From Bacteroidota bacterium (lineage in GTDB: Bacteria; Bacteroidota; Bacteroidia; Chitinophagales; Chitinophagaceae): a stretch of DNA of 64,000 nt. This document shows, piece after piece, positions 40,482 through 50,791 of this stretch. The number at the start of each line of letters is the position of its first letter. Positions within the stretch are counted from its first letter, which is position 1. Under the pieces are notes generated by a model, which was given only the letters and a program-made list of their open reading frames with translations, searched no databases and had not been told where the DNA came from. The position numbers and the translations under genes are program-made. The DNA is taken from positions 1 to 64,000 of the forward strand of contig JABDBG010000001.1 of the NCBI GenBank assembly GCA_013288745.1, read 5' to 3'.

Positions 40482-41375
40482 TTGAGATTAGCCGCAATAG
40501 ATATAGGCAGTAACGCTGCGAGATTGTTGATCACTGAAGTTTCGAAAGATAGTAAGGGTGTAGTACAATTTAATAAATTAAACCTGCTGCGTGTTCCACT
40601 CCGTTTGGGATTTGACGTATTTGAATCGGGTACTATCTCTAAAGAAAGAATTGGCATGTTTATCCAGACCATGAAAGCGTATAAGCACCTGATGAATGCT
40701 TATGGTGTTTCTCATATAAAAGCATGCGCTACCAGCGCCATGAGGGATGCAAAAAATTCCGCAGACATTATCCGCAAAATAAGATTGGAAACAGATATAC
40801 AAATTGAAGTGATCAGTGGTGATCTTGAAGCTAGTCTTGTTTATGAGAACCATATTGCCGAAGCACTTGATAAGAATAATAGTTACTTATATATAGATGT
40901 TGGTGGCGGAAGTACCGAGCTTTCTTTTTTCAGTAATGGCATTCTATCCTTTAAAAAATCGTTCAATATAGGAACTATCCGTTTGTTAAAGAACCTGGTG
41001 CAGGAAAAAGAATGGGATGAAATGAAGGATACGATCCGTGCGCTTACAAAAGGACCTAAAAAAGTAGTAGCGATCGGTAGTGGCGGAAATATCAATAAAG
41101 TGTTTTCATTGAGTAAAAAGAAAGATGGCAAACCTCTGCCACTTGAATTACTGAGAGATTACTACAAAGAATTAAGTAGTGTTACATTGGAACAAAGAAT
41201 TAATTCCTATAATTTAAGAGAAGACCGTGCAGATGTAATCTTGCCTGCATTACAGATCTATATCAATACGATGCGCTGGTCGAATGCTGATGAAATTTAT
41301 GTGCCTAAGATCGGTTTGGCAGATGGTTTAATAAGGCACTTATGGTCAGAAGTTAAGAATACTGCCAAATTTTAA
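40482..41375 (+). CDS. Ppx/GppA phosphatase family protein
   Basis: RLAAIDIGSNAARLLI, YIDVGGGSTELSFF; adjacent to ppk1; TTG start. Confidence 0.88.
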   Translation: MRLAAIDIGSNAARLLITEVSKDSKGVVQFNKLNLLRVPLRLGFDVFESGTISKERIGMFIQTMKAYKHLMNAYGVSHIKACATSAMRDAKNSADIIRKIRLETDIQIEVISGDLEASLVYENHIAEALDKNNSYLYIDVGGGSTELSFFSNGILSFKKSFNIGTIRLLKNLVQEKEWDEMKDTIRALTKGPKKVVAIGSGGNINKVFSLSKKKDGKPLPLELLRDYYKELSSVTLEQRINSYNLREDRADVILPALQIYINTMRWSNADEIYVPKIGLADGLIRHLWSEVKNTAKF

Positions 41376-41526
41376 AATCACTTTACAGAAGGTCGGATAA
41401 AAAAAGGAGCCATAGTGGAAACTACGGCTCGGTAAATCTTTATAATAATCCCTAACTAACTCTAACACTGAGTCGGGAAATAAAAACAAACAGCGTGCCT
41501 TAATTATTTATAGTAAAATATGGGGA

Positions 41527-41582
41527 ATTGGGGAATTTCTGGGGGCTTAAATTCCCCAATAACGGGGTTTTAATTCCCCAAT
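41527..41582. repeat. Intergenic inverted/direct repeat cluster ATTGGGGAAT / ATTCCCCAAT x2
   Basis: ATTGGGGAAT at 41527-41536; ATTCCCCAAT at 41551-41560 and 41573-41582. Confidence 0.7.
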
Positions 41583-41927
41583 CTGGAGCTTTTTATCGAT
41601 TTTTAGCTCATTTATGGCCAAATATAACTTTGGGAACTAAAAAGCCTTACTAAATCAAGGAATGGGAATTAGGTTCTGCAACCCTTTCTCGAGACTTAAT
41701 ACCTTCGAGGATTTCAATATTTTTATAATTTAAGTAGCCGATAAGGCGATCTCACTTATTAAAAATTCCCTTACCTCTGGGGAAGAGCCTCTCATTTTTG
41801 TTTGGAAATACATTATTAGAATTAGCTACTTGTAAACTAATTTAAGCAGCAAAATCGTTATTACAGTAGTCTTATTAATAATACACTTGTATGTTTTACA
41901 TAGATTATTTACCTAAATAATAATATT

Positions 41928-42110
41928 ATGAATCACATATTTTTAGGCATGAATAATTCATTTGGATTATTCATATTGTTTAGTATCGTCATTTTAACTT
42001 CTTTGGGTATTTGCTTCATAATTGGGTACTTAGCTTGGTCATCGGTTCTCTGTTCAATAGAATCCATAGAAAATAAACTATCCAAAACGTTCACACACAC
42101 TCGGTACTAA
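41928..42110 (+). CDS. Possible small single-TM protein
   Basis: 60 aa with TM FGLFILFSIVILTSLGICFIIGYLAW; no other support. Confidence 0.35.
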   Translation: MNHIFLGMNNSFGLFILFSIVILTSLGICFIIGYLAWSSVLCSIESIENKLSKTFTHTRY

Positions 42111-42237
42111 TCTTTATAATAATTTAATCTATTGAACTGTTTTTACAGTTCTTTTGTGGGATTAAAATGCGCTTTTATTTTTTAGTTTACTCAACCTATG
42201 AAACCCTTCTATACTGTAGGATCTCTTTTTGCAAGCT

Positions 42238-42281
42238 AAAGTTGACAATTAATCAGTACTGAGGCGGTAATTGTCAACTTT
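42238..42281. repeat. Perfect 14-bp inverted repeat
   Basis: AAAGTTGACAATTA-N16-TAATTGTCAACTTT. Confidence 0.85.
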
Positions 42282-42364
42282 CGTTACCTATTTTACCCCA
42301 AAACAAGAATAAATAACATCGATTTACCCTACAGATAAGGGTTTAGAAGAAAGGTGGAAATGTA

Positions 42365-42390
42365 AAAAGCCCTCTTATGAAGGGCTTTTA
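42365..42390 (-). terminator. Terminator downstream of tRNA-Ser
   Basis: AAAAGCCCTCTTATGAAGGGCTTTT. Confidence 0.75.
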
Positions 42391-42391
42391 G

Positions 42392-42476
42392 CGGAGAGTT
42401 AGGGATTCGAACCCCAGGACCTGTTACAGTCAACAGTTTTCAAGACTGCCGCAATCGACCGCTCTGCCAACTCTCC
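42392..42476 (-). tRNA. tRNA-Ser (anticodon TGA)
   Basis: acceptor GGAGAGT/ACTCTCC, long variable arm, anticodon loop CTTGAAA. Confidence 0.93.
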
Positions 42477-42577
42477 GGCGCGAAAATACGTGTCGGACAG
42501 TTTAAAAAAAAATTCTTATTGATCTTTTATTTTATTATGCTGATTTTTCTTGCGACAGCAAGATGAAAATGTAGTAT

Positions 42578-44041
42578 CTATTGCAGATGAAACTCCATCC
42601 CCTTCAATAATTCAGGGTCGGGATGAACAAGGATATAATATTTATCTACCATCAGAAGATTATCAGGTTCCATATCTAACAGGTCATTGGTTGGATCAAC
42701 AACAGCCGTTTTTCCAGGATCTTGTTTATATGCTTCATTTACAGAATCAATATACCTGGGTATCCGGTCTCTTACATCATCGCCACGACAGATCACCGAC
42801 TCTTTTGAATAAAATATAAGCTGCCACTGTGTTGGCACGTCATCTGCAAATACATATTTGATGTGTTGCTTGTTTAACCAGGTGATGCAAGACATCAATT
42901 GTTTTTCTGATGTAGCATTAAACACAAAATCTTTAAAAGTAATCAGACAAACTGCACCTAAGACTATAAATGGAATGGCGACTTTCTTTATTAGTTGGTG
43001 GTTATTTATTTTATTTAATAAGATAGTGAGCGCGATTAAAGTAAAGCCCGTCAGCGGTAACAAATAACGCGGCGCATGGTCCATCAAAAAAATACAATAG
43101 CCTAAAGTGAAAGCCACGGATGTTGCTGCACAGATGAATAAAAAGTTACCCATAAAATCGGTGAACACATATTTAACAGCAAGCACTAAAATGGTAAGGA
43201 TCAGAATAATAAAGAAAACAGCATATATTTTCACGATAACAGGTGAAGCGTATACATCCGTGAGGTAATAATAAGCATTCAAATGATCGAACAATAAAGA
43301 AGGAAGGTCAAATAAACCCGGCACATGAATATCAAATACTTTCGGGCTCCAGTAATTGGCTGCATGGCGCTGTAACAAAGTAAATATCAATATGCAGGAA
43401 AGATTGCCGACCGTAAATGCTTTAAAAGAATCAAGTTTATGCCCTTCGTGGTACCAGCAGTAAAATAAAAAAGGCAATAAACCCGGTAACCATAACGGCT
43501 GGCTATAAGCGATAACCCCTAACAAAACACCGGTGAGACTGTAACCCCAAAAAGATTTTTTATAATCACTTAGCAAATACCATAACAATATGGCGCTTAA
43601 AGGAAATGCTGTAAGATAACCTCCCCTGGCTTTCATTGACCAAACTGCCCACGCGGGCAAAAAGATAAATAACAGGGTCATTAACCATGCTGCAAATTTA
43701 TTATTGGGAAGCAGTATCTCTTTACAGGTTTTATAAAAGAAGATAATGCCGATCGTCCAAAGTGATAGCATAGCCAGCTTAACACTGTGATCATTCAACC
43801 CATTAAAAAAAGAAAATAATGCGATCATTGCTGATTCGACCAATGTGAAACCGTATGATTGTCCGTAGAAAAAAACAGCCACATGGCCCTCCATTAAATG
43901 TTTTGCCATTAAACCTACCACGCACTCATCCTCATCCATGATCAGGTGCGGACTTAAAAGCTGTGGCAATCGCGTTACAAAACAAAGAATGATAATGATC
44001 AGATATGGAGCAGCAGCAAGAAAAGATTTTCTAAATTTCAT
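42578..44041 (-). CDS. GT39-like/ArnT-like multi-TM glycosyltransferase
   Basis: 487 aa, about 10 TM; LLSPHLIMDEDECVVGLMAKHLMEG resembles the catalytic Asp loop of GT39/83. Confidence 0.7.
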   Translation of the reverse strand: MKFRKSFLAAAPYLIIIILCFVTRLPQLLSPHLIMDEDECVVGLMAKHLMEGHVAVFFYGQSYGFTLVESAMIALFSFFNGLNDHSVKLAMLSLWTIGIIFFYKTCKEILLPNNKFAAWLMTLLFIFLPAWAVWSMKARGGYLTAFPLSAILLWYLLSDYKKSFWGYSLTGVLLGVIAYSQPLWLPGLLPFLFYCWYHEGHKLDSFKAFTVGNLSCILIFTLLQRHAANYWSPKVFDIHVPGLFDLPSLLFDHLNAYYYLTDVYASPVIVKIYAVFFIILILTILVLAVKYVFTDFMGNFLFICAATSVAFTLGYCIFLMDHAPRYLLPLTGFTLIALTILLNKINNHQLIKKVAIPFIVLGAVCLITFKDFVFNATSEKQLMSCITWLNKQHIKYVFADDVPTQWQLIFYSKESVICRGDDVRDRIPRYIDSVNEAYKQDPGKTAVVDPTNDLLDMEPDNLLMVDKYYILVHPDPELLKGMEFHLQ

Positions 44042-44097
44042 CGATTAATTAAGACAATTAGTTCACGTTCACTCCAAAAATAGGAAAAACTACTGAT

Positions 44098-45240
44098 TTA
44101 TACTTTCATCAATCTTTCGGCCGCCAGTTTTAAGGTATCGGCAGTTTTAGAAAAACAAAAACGCAGCACTTTATTTTCTTTGCCATCTTTATAAAAAGCC
44201 GAGGTTGGAATCGTTGCTACACCATACCATTTGATCAAACGAATAGCGAAATCCATTTCTGTTTCTTCACTAATATCTTCGAAACTATAGAGTTGAAAAT
44301 AACTTCCGTAAGATGGCAAAGGTTTAAATTTTGTTGGCTGCATGAGGGTTTTAAAAAGATCTCTTTTTTGTTGAACAAGATTGCCGAGCTGCAAATAATT
44401 TTCTTTTTGCCGGATAAATTCTGCCAGTGCATGTTGCACAGGCGTGTTACAACTAAAGGCATTGAACTGGTGGATCTTTCTAAATGCTTTCATCAATTCG
44501 GGTGGTGCAACACAGTACCCCATTTTCCAGCCTGTACAATCGTATACTTTCCCGAACGAAAAACAAACAAAGCTTCTTTCATACAGATCAGGATAACGTA
44601 GAATACTTTCATGTTTTTTTCCATCAAATATCAAATGCTCGTATACTTCATCACTTAAAATAAAAATATTAGTATCTTTTACGATAGCACGTAATTGCTC
44701 CATATCATTTTTACTCAACACCGCTCCTGTTGGATTATGTGGTGTATTCAACATGATCATCTTTGTTTTGGTTGTTATTTTTTGTTTCACCAAATTCCAA
44801 TCGATCGCATAATCAGGATAATGAAGCGGGATCAAAACCGGTACGGCTCCATTGACTTCGATCGTTGGTATATAACTATCGTAAGCAGGTTCAAAAACTA
44901 TCACTTCATCGCCGGGTTGCAATACTGTTGTTAATGCTGTGTAGATCGCATATGTACCGCCGGGAGTTATAGTTATTTCTGTTTCGGAATCAATAATTGT
45001 TGAATAGAGATATTGTATTTTTTCGGCTATGCGTTCACGTAATACGGGCAAGCCACTCATAGGTGCGTATTGATTATATCCGCTTTTCATTGCTTTGTTT
45101 ACCAGTTCTATTAACGCAGCATTCATCGGATAATCAGGAAATCCCTGTCCAAGATTGATCGCCTTGTACTCTGTTGCCAGCAAGCTCATTGTTGTAAAGA
45201 TCGTAGTGCCGGCATTGGGTAATTTGTCATGAATTTTCAT
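44098..45240 (-). CDS. Methionine/kynurenine-type aminotransferase (class I/II)
   Basis: INLGQGFPDYPMN, NTPHNPTGAVLS, SFGKVYDCTGWKMGY. Confidence 0.9.
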   Translation of the reverse strand: MKIHDKLPNAGTTIFTTMSLLATEYKAINLGQGFPDYPMNAALIELVNKAMKSGYNQYAPMSGLPVLRERIAEKIQYLYSTIIDSETEITITPGGTYAIYTALTTVLQPGDEVIVFEPAYDSYIPTIEVNGAVPVLIPLHYPDYAIDWNLVKQKITTKTKMIMLNTPHNPTGAVLSKNDMEQLRAIVKDTNIFILSDEVYEHLIFDGKKHESILRYPDLYERSFVCFSFGKVYDCTGWKMGYCVAPPELMKAFRKIHQFNAFSCNTPVQHALAEFIRQKENYLQLGNLVQQKRDLFKTLMQPTKFKPLPSYGSYFQLYSFEDISEETEMDFAIRLIKWYGVATIPTSAFYKDGKENKVLRFCFSKTADTLKLAAERLMKV

Positions 45241-45308
45241 TGATCAATTAAGACAGTTAGTTACGTCCATTCCAAAAATAGGGAAATCTAGAATAATCTA
45301 TGACTTGC

Positions 45309-47015
45309 TTAATCTTTTATCAAAGTTGTATTTATTATTCTGCCATTACTTTCGACAATATTTATAAAATAAGTACCAGTTAATAAACTATGTATATCAG
45401 TAGTTGATATGGCAGAATATAACCTTTCTGTTTTTACTAAACTCCCTACTGAATTATAAATTGCTACCGTTGCTTTATCAGTATCGGGTAAAGTAATTAC
45501 AATATTATCGGCTGCAGGATTAGGTGAAATGATGACGTAATCGTCATTAGTAACAGTTATCATTACAATATTGCTATATGTAAAGCTGCCATCGTTATTA
45601 ACCATTTTTATTCGATAATAATTATTCCCTAAAACAGGATCATCATGTAAATAGCTGTAATAATTATTACTTAGATTTTGTGCATGTGTTACATCCAGGG
45701 TGTAGGAATAATTTATGCCATCAGTGCTATATTGTAACTCGTATTTGCTTACATCTTGTTCATCTGCAGTTTGCCATTGTAATGAAACAGCATTATTATT
45801 TTGTAACCTACCTGTAAAATTCAATAGCTTTAAAGGCAGTGTAACTGGTAGATTTGGATTCTGAACAATGATACGATTGTTTAAATTATCAACGATAAAC
45901 AGTTGCATATTACTAAAAAAAACAGTTATTGGATATTTAAGTGCGGTGGCACTGGTGCCTGCATCGTGACTACTAAAATCAGATTGTCCTAAAACGTAAT
46001 CAGCAGAATCACCATTAGCTTTTTGGGCTGCATTTTCAAAAATAAGTACTCTACTATTAGTCTGATCTGCAACATAAATAGTACCGTTATTATCTCCATA
46101 TACACCGCTTACTACAGCTGAGAAGGTAGATTGATTTGTTGTTCCTAAATTATTACTAGTAAAATCAGGCTGACCTAATATACCATCTGCACTACCACCG
46201 TTAGTTTTTTGTCCAGCATTATTGAAACGTAAAATCCGGCCATTGTATTGATCTGCTACCCATAATGAACCTGCGGCATCAACATATATTTGCATGGGGG
46301 TTTGAAACGTTGTAGCAGTAGTACCAATACCATTACTTGTAAAATCAATTTGCCCTAATACAGCGTCGGCCTTTGCGTTAAATGCGGGTTTGGCACTAAT
46401 ATTATCATACCTTAAAACCCGGTTATTACCGGCATCGCTTAACCATAAAGTATCATCATGTATAAAAATACTTCTTGGGTTTGTTAAACTGGAATCTGAT
46501 GTGCCGTTCTTAGCTGAAGTAAATTTATTTTGACCTATTACCATATTTGCAGCCTCTCCTGATACAAAAGTGGTAGCATTTGGAAATCGTAATACTCTTG
46601 AATTTGACTGATCTACAACCCACAAATTTCCCGAAAGATCCAAAGACAATCCTGTAGGATAACTGAGTTGCCTTGCTGAAGTACCAGAACTGTAGCCTGT
46701 TAAATTTTCTTGTCCTAAAACTGCTTCAGCATCCATATTATTTATCGCAGCTGCTACAGAGGAAAATCGTAAAACCCGGTTATTACCATAATCTGCTATA
46801 AAAACTTTACCGGTAATGGAATCAACAATTATCATTTGCGGTCCCGCAAGTGAAGCCCCATTCGAAGGATGAGTATTACCCCTGTTTATCGAACCGGAAA
46901 TAAAATCACGCTGGCCAATAACTCCATAAGCGGCTTGGCCATTTGTCCATTTTTGGGCTTTTACTGAAATTGTAATTATTATAATATGTATAAATAATAG
47001 AAATATATGCTTCAT
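45309..47015 (-). CDS. NHL-repeat secreted protein with T9SS type-A sorting domain
   Basis: repeated ADYGNNRVLRF / VDQSNSRVLRF / ADQYNGRILRF; C-term SPNPAADNIVITLPD...LLTGTYFINIVESNG. Confidence 0.85.
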   Translation of the reverse strand: MKHIFLLFIHIIIITISVKAQKWTNGQAAYGVIGQRDFISGSINRGNTHPSNGASLAGPQMIIVDSITGKVFIADYGNNRVLRFSSVAAAINNMDAEAVLGQENLTGYSSGTSARQLSYPTGLSLDLSGNLWVVDQSNSRVLRFPNATTFVSGEAANMVIGQNKFTSAKNGTSDSSLTNPRSIFIHDDTLWLSDAGNNRVLRYDNISAKPAFNAKADAVLGQIDFTSNGIGTTATTFQTPMQIYVDAAGSLWVADQYNGRILRFNNAGQKTNGGSADGILGQPDFTSNNLGTTNQSTFSAVVSGVYGDNNGTIYVADQTNSRVLIFENAAQKANGDSADYVLGQSDFSSHDAGTSATALKYPITVFFSNMQLFIVDNLNNRIIVQNPNLPVTLPLKLLNFTGRLQNNNAVSLQWQTADEQDVSKYELQYSTDGINYSYTLDVTHAQNLSNNYYSYLHDDPVLGNNYYRIKMVNNDGSFTYSNIVMITVTNDDYVIISPNPAADNIVITLPDTDKATVAIYNSVGSLVKTERLYSAISTTDIHSLLTGTYFINIVESNGRIINTTLIKD

Positions 47016-47210
47016 AAAACGTATTTGTAGTAAAACTTATTAATTTTATAAGTATTAGACAAATAAGCTGCCAGCATTATTGAGCTATAAATAGGCGGAT
47101 TTGAGGAAAATAATGAAGTAAATAGTGTATAAAATTATACAATTAGGTTATTTTATGGTAATAATATAACTATTTAGCACAATTGTATAATAATGAGAAT
47201 ATAATAAATC

Positions 47211-49319
47211 TTAGGTTTCGCTTATCTTTTCAATTACGGCTACAAGATCAGCTAATTCAACGGTCATCGGCATCAATCCCAACTGTACCACGGCTTTTTT
47301 CCCTCTTATTTCTTTTACGATCGCTACCTGCCTGTTCTTTTTCATTTTCACTTTAGCGCCCACAACGATCTCTCCTCCTACTTCTCTAAATTTTTCATCC
47401 AGTTTCTTTTGTTGTTTGTTCACAACAAGTTTTTCTTTTTGGTTGAATAATAACGCGTGGATCATTTGCACTACTTTGCCTTTATCTTCTGCCTTGCGCC
47501 ATTCGATCACCATTGATTTTAAACGGCGTTCCATATCTTTTAAATAAGACAATTTATCTTCCGATATTTTATTCTGATGGCGTAGCCTTTCTATCTCTTG
47601 TAAATGTTTTTCCTTGTTGAGCACCTGCTGCATTTCTTTTTTCAATCGCTCATTTTCTTTGATGAGCTTTTGCAGTTCGATCTTATCCTTATTAATTATT
47701 TGCAGATCCTGCTCGGTACGGTTCAGTAATTTATCCAGACTAAAATGATCGTCGTCTACTAATTTTCTTGCTTTCTCTATCAGTCGTTTTTCCAGTCCAA
47801 TTCTTTCTGCAATAGAAAAAGTATAAGAGCTTCCCGGCTTTCCGATGATAAGTTTATATAAAGGCAATAAATTATTTTCATCAAACTGCATGGCACCGTT
47901 GATAATGCCCGGCACTTTGTTGGCCATTACTTTTAAATTAAGGTAATGCGTTGTTACAATACCGAAAGCATGTTTGTGCGCTAGCTCTTCCATAATAACT
48001 TCTGCAAAAGCGCCGCCTAAATTAGGATCGCTACCGCTACCCAGTTCATCAATGAAGAACAATGTTTTACCATTGGCGTTCTCCATAAAGTATTTCATGT
48101 TTTTCAGGTGAGAAGAATAAGTACTTAATTCAAATTCTAAACTTTGCGTATCACCGATATGGATCATGATCTGTTTAAAGATACCCATCTCGCTATTCGG
48201 ATGAACGGGCACTAATAAGCCACTCTGTAACATCAATTGCAACAGGCCAACTGTTTTAAGTGTAACTGTTTTACCACCGGCATTTGGTCCGCTGATAACA
48301 AGTATCCTGTTCTTATCGTCCAAGGTGATATCAACTGGGATCGTAGGCTTGCTATTATTTTGATTGTACAACAATAATAAAGGATGATAAGCCTGTATCA
48401 AATTCACATGTGCTTTATCGTATAGCTGCGGATAGTTACCACCCATATCAACCGCCAGCTTTGCCTTCGCTATCACAAAATCAAATTCGCCGGCGATATC
48501 ATGGTAAGTTTTTAATAGTGATGCGTATACGCTAAGCTTTTGTGTTAATACACGCAAGATGCGATACACTTCTTTCCGCTCATCATTTTCTAAAGAAAAA
48601 ATATCATTGTTTAATCCTGTTGTTTCTTCAGGTTCAATAAAAGTAGTTTTTCTGCTATCGCTTTCGCCATGCAAAATTCCTTTTATCGTGCGCTTTTGTT
48701 CAGCAAAGACAGCCAATACCCTTCTGCCATTCATAAAGCTTTCTTCAATATCCGCTAAATGCCCCAGCTTATTTAATTTACTTACAATCCGATCAAAGAC
48801 CCTGCGCAATTCATTTCTCTTTCTGTACAAGTTCATCCTAATATCACTCAACTCAACACTTGCGCTGTCTTTTACATTGCCTGTTTCATCCAGTATCTCA
48901 TCTATCAGTTCTATAATTACTTTTTCGTAATAAGTATGTTCTATAACTTTTACTAACGCAGGATAAGCGACTCTTTTATCATTATCGAACCAACGAAAAA
49001 TATCGCCGGTATTATGCGCGAGCTTTCTGATATGCAGAAATTGCTCGCCCGTTAAAACAGCTCCCGGAATAGCTATCAGTTTTAGGTCCTTATGCAAATT
49101 CAATATAAAATCATTCGGAAAATACTGAGCATTTTGCATTAGCAATTTAAACTCATGGCTCTGCTGCAGCTCAGTTTCTATATATTCTTTTTTTGTATGT
49201 ACACGTAGGTTGGTAGCTTTCTCTTTGGCAAATTCGGTACGGCAATACACTGCCAGTAAAGCTTTCACTTTTTCGTATTCTAATTGCACCAATGTTGATT
49301 CGGGAAAAAACTTTATCAC
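47211..49319 (-). CDS. mutS2: Endonuclease MutS2
   Basis: ISGPNAGGKTVTLKTVGLLQLM Walker A, FFIDELGSGSDPNLGGAFAEVI; 702 aa, C-term Smr domain not evident. Confidence 0.92.
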   Translation of the reverse strand: MIKFFPESTLVQLEYEKVKALLAVYCRTEFAKEKATNLRVHTKKEYIETELQQSHEFKLLMQNAQYFPNDFILNLHKDLKLIAIPGAVLTGEQFLHIRKLAHNTGDIFRWFDNDKRVAYPALVKVIEHTYYEKVIIELIDEILDETGNVKDSASVELSDIRMNLYRKRNELRRVFDRIVSKLNKLGHLADIEESFMNGRRVLAVFAEQKRTIKGILHGESDSRKTTFIEPEETTGLNNDIFSLENDERKEVYRILRVLTQKLSVYASLLKTYHDIAGEFDFVIAKAKLAVDMGGNYPQLYDKAHVNLIQAYHPLLLLYNQNNSKPTIPVDITLDDKNRILVISGPNAGGKTVTLKTVGLLQLMLQSGLLVPVHPNSEMGIFKQIMIHIGDTQSLEFELSTYSSHLKNMKYFMENANGKTLFFIDELGSGSDPNLGGAFAEVIMEELAHKHAFGIVTTHYLNLKVMANKVPGIINGAMQFDENNLLPLYKLIIGKPGSSYTFSIAERIGLEKRLIEKARKLVDDDHFSLDKLLNRTEQDLQIINKDKIELQKLIKENERLKKEMQQVLNKEKHLQEIERLRHQNKISEDKLSYLKDMERRLKSMVIEWRKAEDKGKVVQMIHALLFNQKEKLVVNKQQKKLDEKFREVGGEIVVGAKVKMKKNRQVAIVKEIRGKKAVVQLGLMPMTVELADLVAVIEKISET

Positions 49320-49500
49320 AGTTCCTGGTAATTTTTACTTTTTATTTGCCGACAAAGGTACTGGGAAATTACGATGGAAAATATCGAAATTCCCAATGGC
49401 ATCTGCTTATTTGACAGCTAATTGATTGGCAATATTTTTGCATATTGGATGCAAACAAGCGCGCCGGATCGCGTAACTTTATTTAATAATAACTACTATC

Positions 49501-50058
49501 ATGGATAACAATAATAATACGTCTATAGCAACTTTAGGCAATGGTTGTTTTTGGTGCACCGAAGCGATCTTTCAAAATTTAGAAGGTGTTATAAAAGTAG
49601 TAAGTGGCTATAGTGGCGGACAAGTAGAAAATCCTACTTATAAACAGGTATGTACCGGTACTACCGGCCATGCAGAATGTCTGGAAATTACTTACGACAC
49701 ATCTAAAATAAGTTTTGAAGAATTATTAGAAGTATTTTGGAAAACACATGACCCCACAACATTGAACCGCCAGGGGAATGATATCGGTACACAATACCGC
49801 AGTGTGATATTTTATCAGAATCCCGAACAAAAAGAAATAGCCCAGAAATATATTCACCAGTTAACTAAAAACAAAACCTTTAGCAGTCCGATCGTCACTA
49901 CGCTGGAACCTTTTGTAAAATTTTATCCTGCAGAAGACTATCACCAAAATTATTTTAATGAGAATAGCGAACAATCTTACTGCCATTATGTAGTATGGCC
50001 GAAGGTAGAAAAGTTTGAAAAAATGTTTAGCGGAAAATTAAAAAAGAAAGCTTCTTAA
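49501..50058 (+). CDS. msrA: Peptide-methionine (S)-S-oxide reductase, cytosolic form
   Basis: GNGCFWCTEAIF, YSGGQVENPTYKQVCTGTTGHAE. Confidence 0.95.
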   Translation: MDNNNNTSIATLGNGCFWCTEAIFQNLEGVIKVVSGYSGGQVENPTYKQVCTGTTGHAECLEITYDTSKISFEELLEVFWKTHDPTTLNRQGNDIGTQYRSVIFYQNPEQKEIAQKYIHQLTKNKTFSSPIVTTLEPFVKFYPAEDYHQNYFNENSEQSYCHYVVWPKVEKFEKMFSGKLKKKAS

Positions 50059-50140
50059 ATTCCAAAGCTGTTAAAGTTTGGTTAGCGATACTTATTCCTG
50101 CATCCATCATTATCCCATTTTGCGTATTTGAAATAAAACA

Positions 50141-50791
50141 ATGATCAGATCACTACTTTTATCAGCAGCCATTTTATTGAGCCTTTCATTGCAGGCTGGT
50201 TCTATCCAATCAAAAAATACCGCGACGACTGATTCAGCTTATCCACATACTTTGGTCGCCACATTTGGCACGGGTTGTTTTTGGTGCACGGAAGCAATTT
50301 TTGAAGAATTGGAAGGCGTGGTAAAAGTTACTGCGGGATACAGCGGAGGGCATGTAGCCAACCCTACTTACAAAGAAGTATGTACAGGAACAACAGGACA
50401 CGCGGAATGTTTAAATATTGAATATGATCCAACAAAGATCAGTTTTGATGAATTGCTGGAAGTATTCTGGCAAACACATGATCCCACATCATTGAATAAG
50501 CAAGGGAATGATACGGGTACGCAATACCGAAGTGTTATTTTTTATCATAACAACCAACAAAAAAAGACCGTAGAAAAATATATCAAAGAATTAAATAAAA
50601 GCGGCGCCTGGAAAAAACCTATTGTAACTTCTTTAGAACCATTTGTAATATTCTATCCTGCAGAAGCATATCACCAGGAGTATTATTTAAAGAATGGTCA
50701 ACAATCTTATTGTCATTTCGTAATAAGGCCGGAAGTCGAAAAATTCGAAAAAGTATTTAGTAGTAAACTGAAGAAGAATGCAAAAAAATAA
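50141..50791 (+). CDS. msrA: Peptide-methionine (S)-S-oxide reductase, exported form
   Basis: same catalytic motifs plus signal peptide MIRSLLLSAAILLSLSLQAGS. Confidence 0.95.
   Translation: MIRSLLLSAAILLSLSLQAGSIQSKNTATTDSAYPHTLVATFGTGCFWCTEAIFEELEGVVKVTAGYSGGHVANPTYKEVCTGTTGHAECLNIEYDPTKISFDELLEVFWQTHDPTSLNKQGNDTGTQYRSVIFYHNNQQKKTVEKYIKELNKSGAWKKPIVTSLEPFVIFYPAEAYHQEYYLKNGQQSYCHFVIRPEVEKFEKVFSSKLKKNAKK

Noticed and set aside
41660-41700. GGTTCTGCAACC as a tRNA T-arm
   Set aside because: No acceptor, D or anticodon arms could be built around it.
42550-42819. 89-aa plus ORF overlapping the GT39-like gene 3' end
   Set aside because: Fully antisense to a better-supported gene for most of its length, with no domain.
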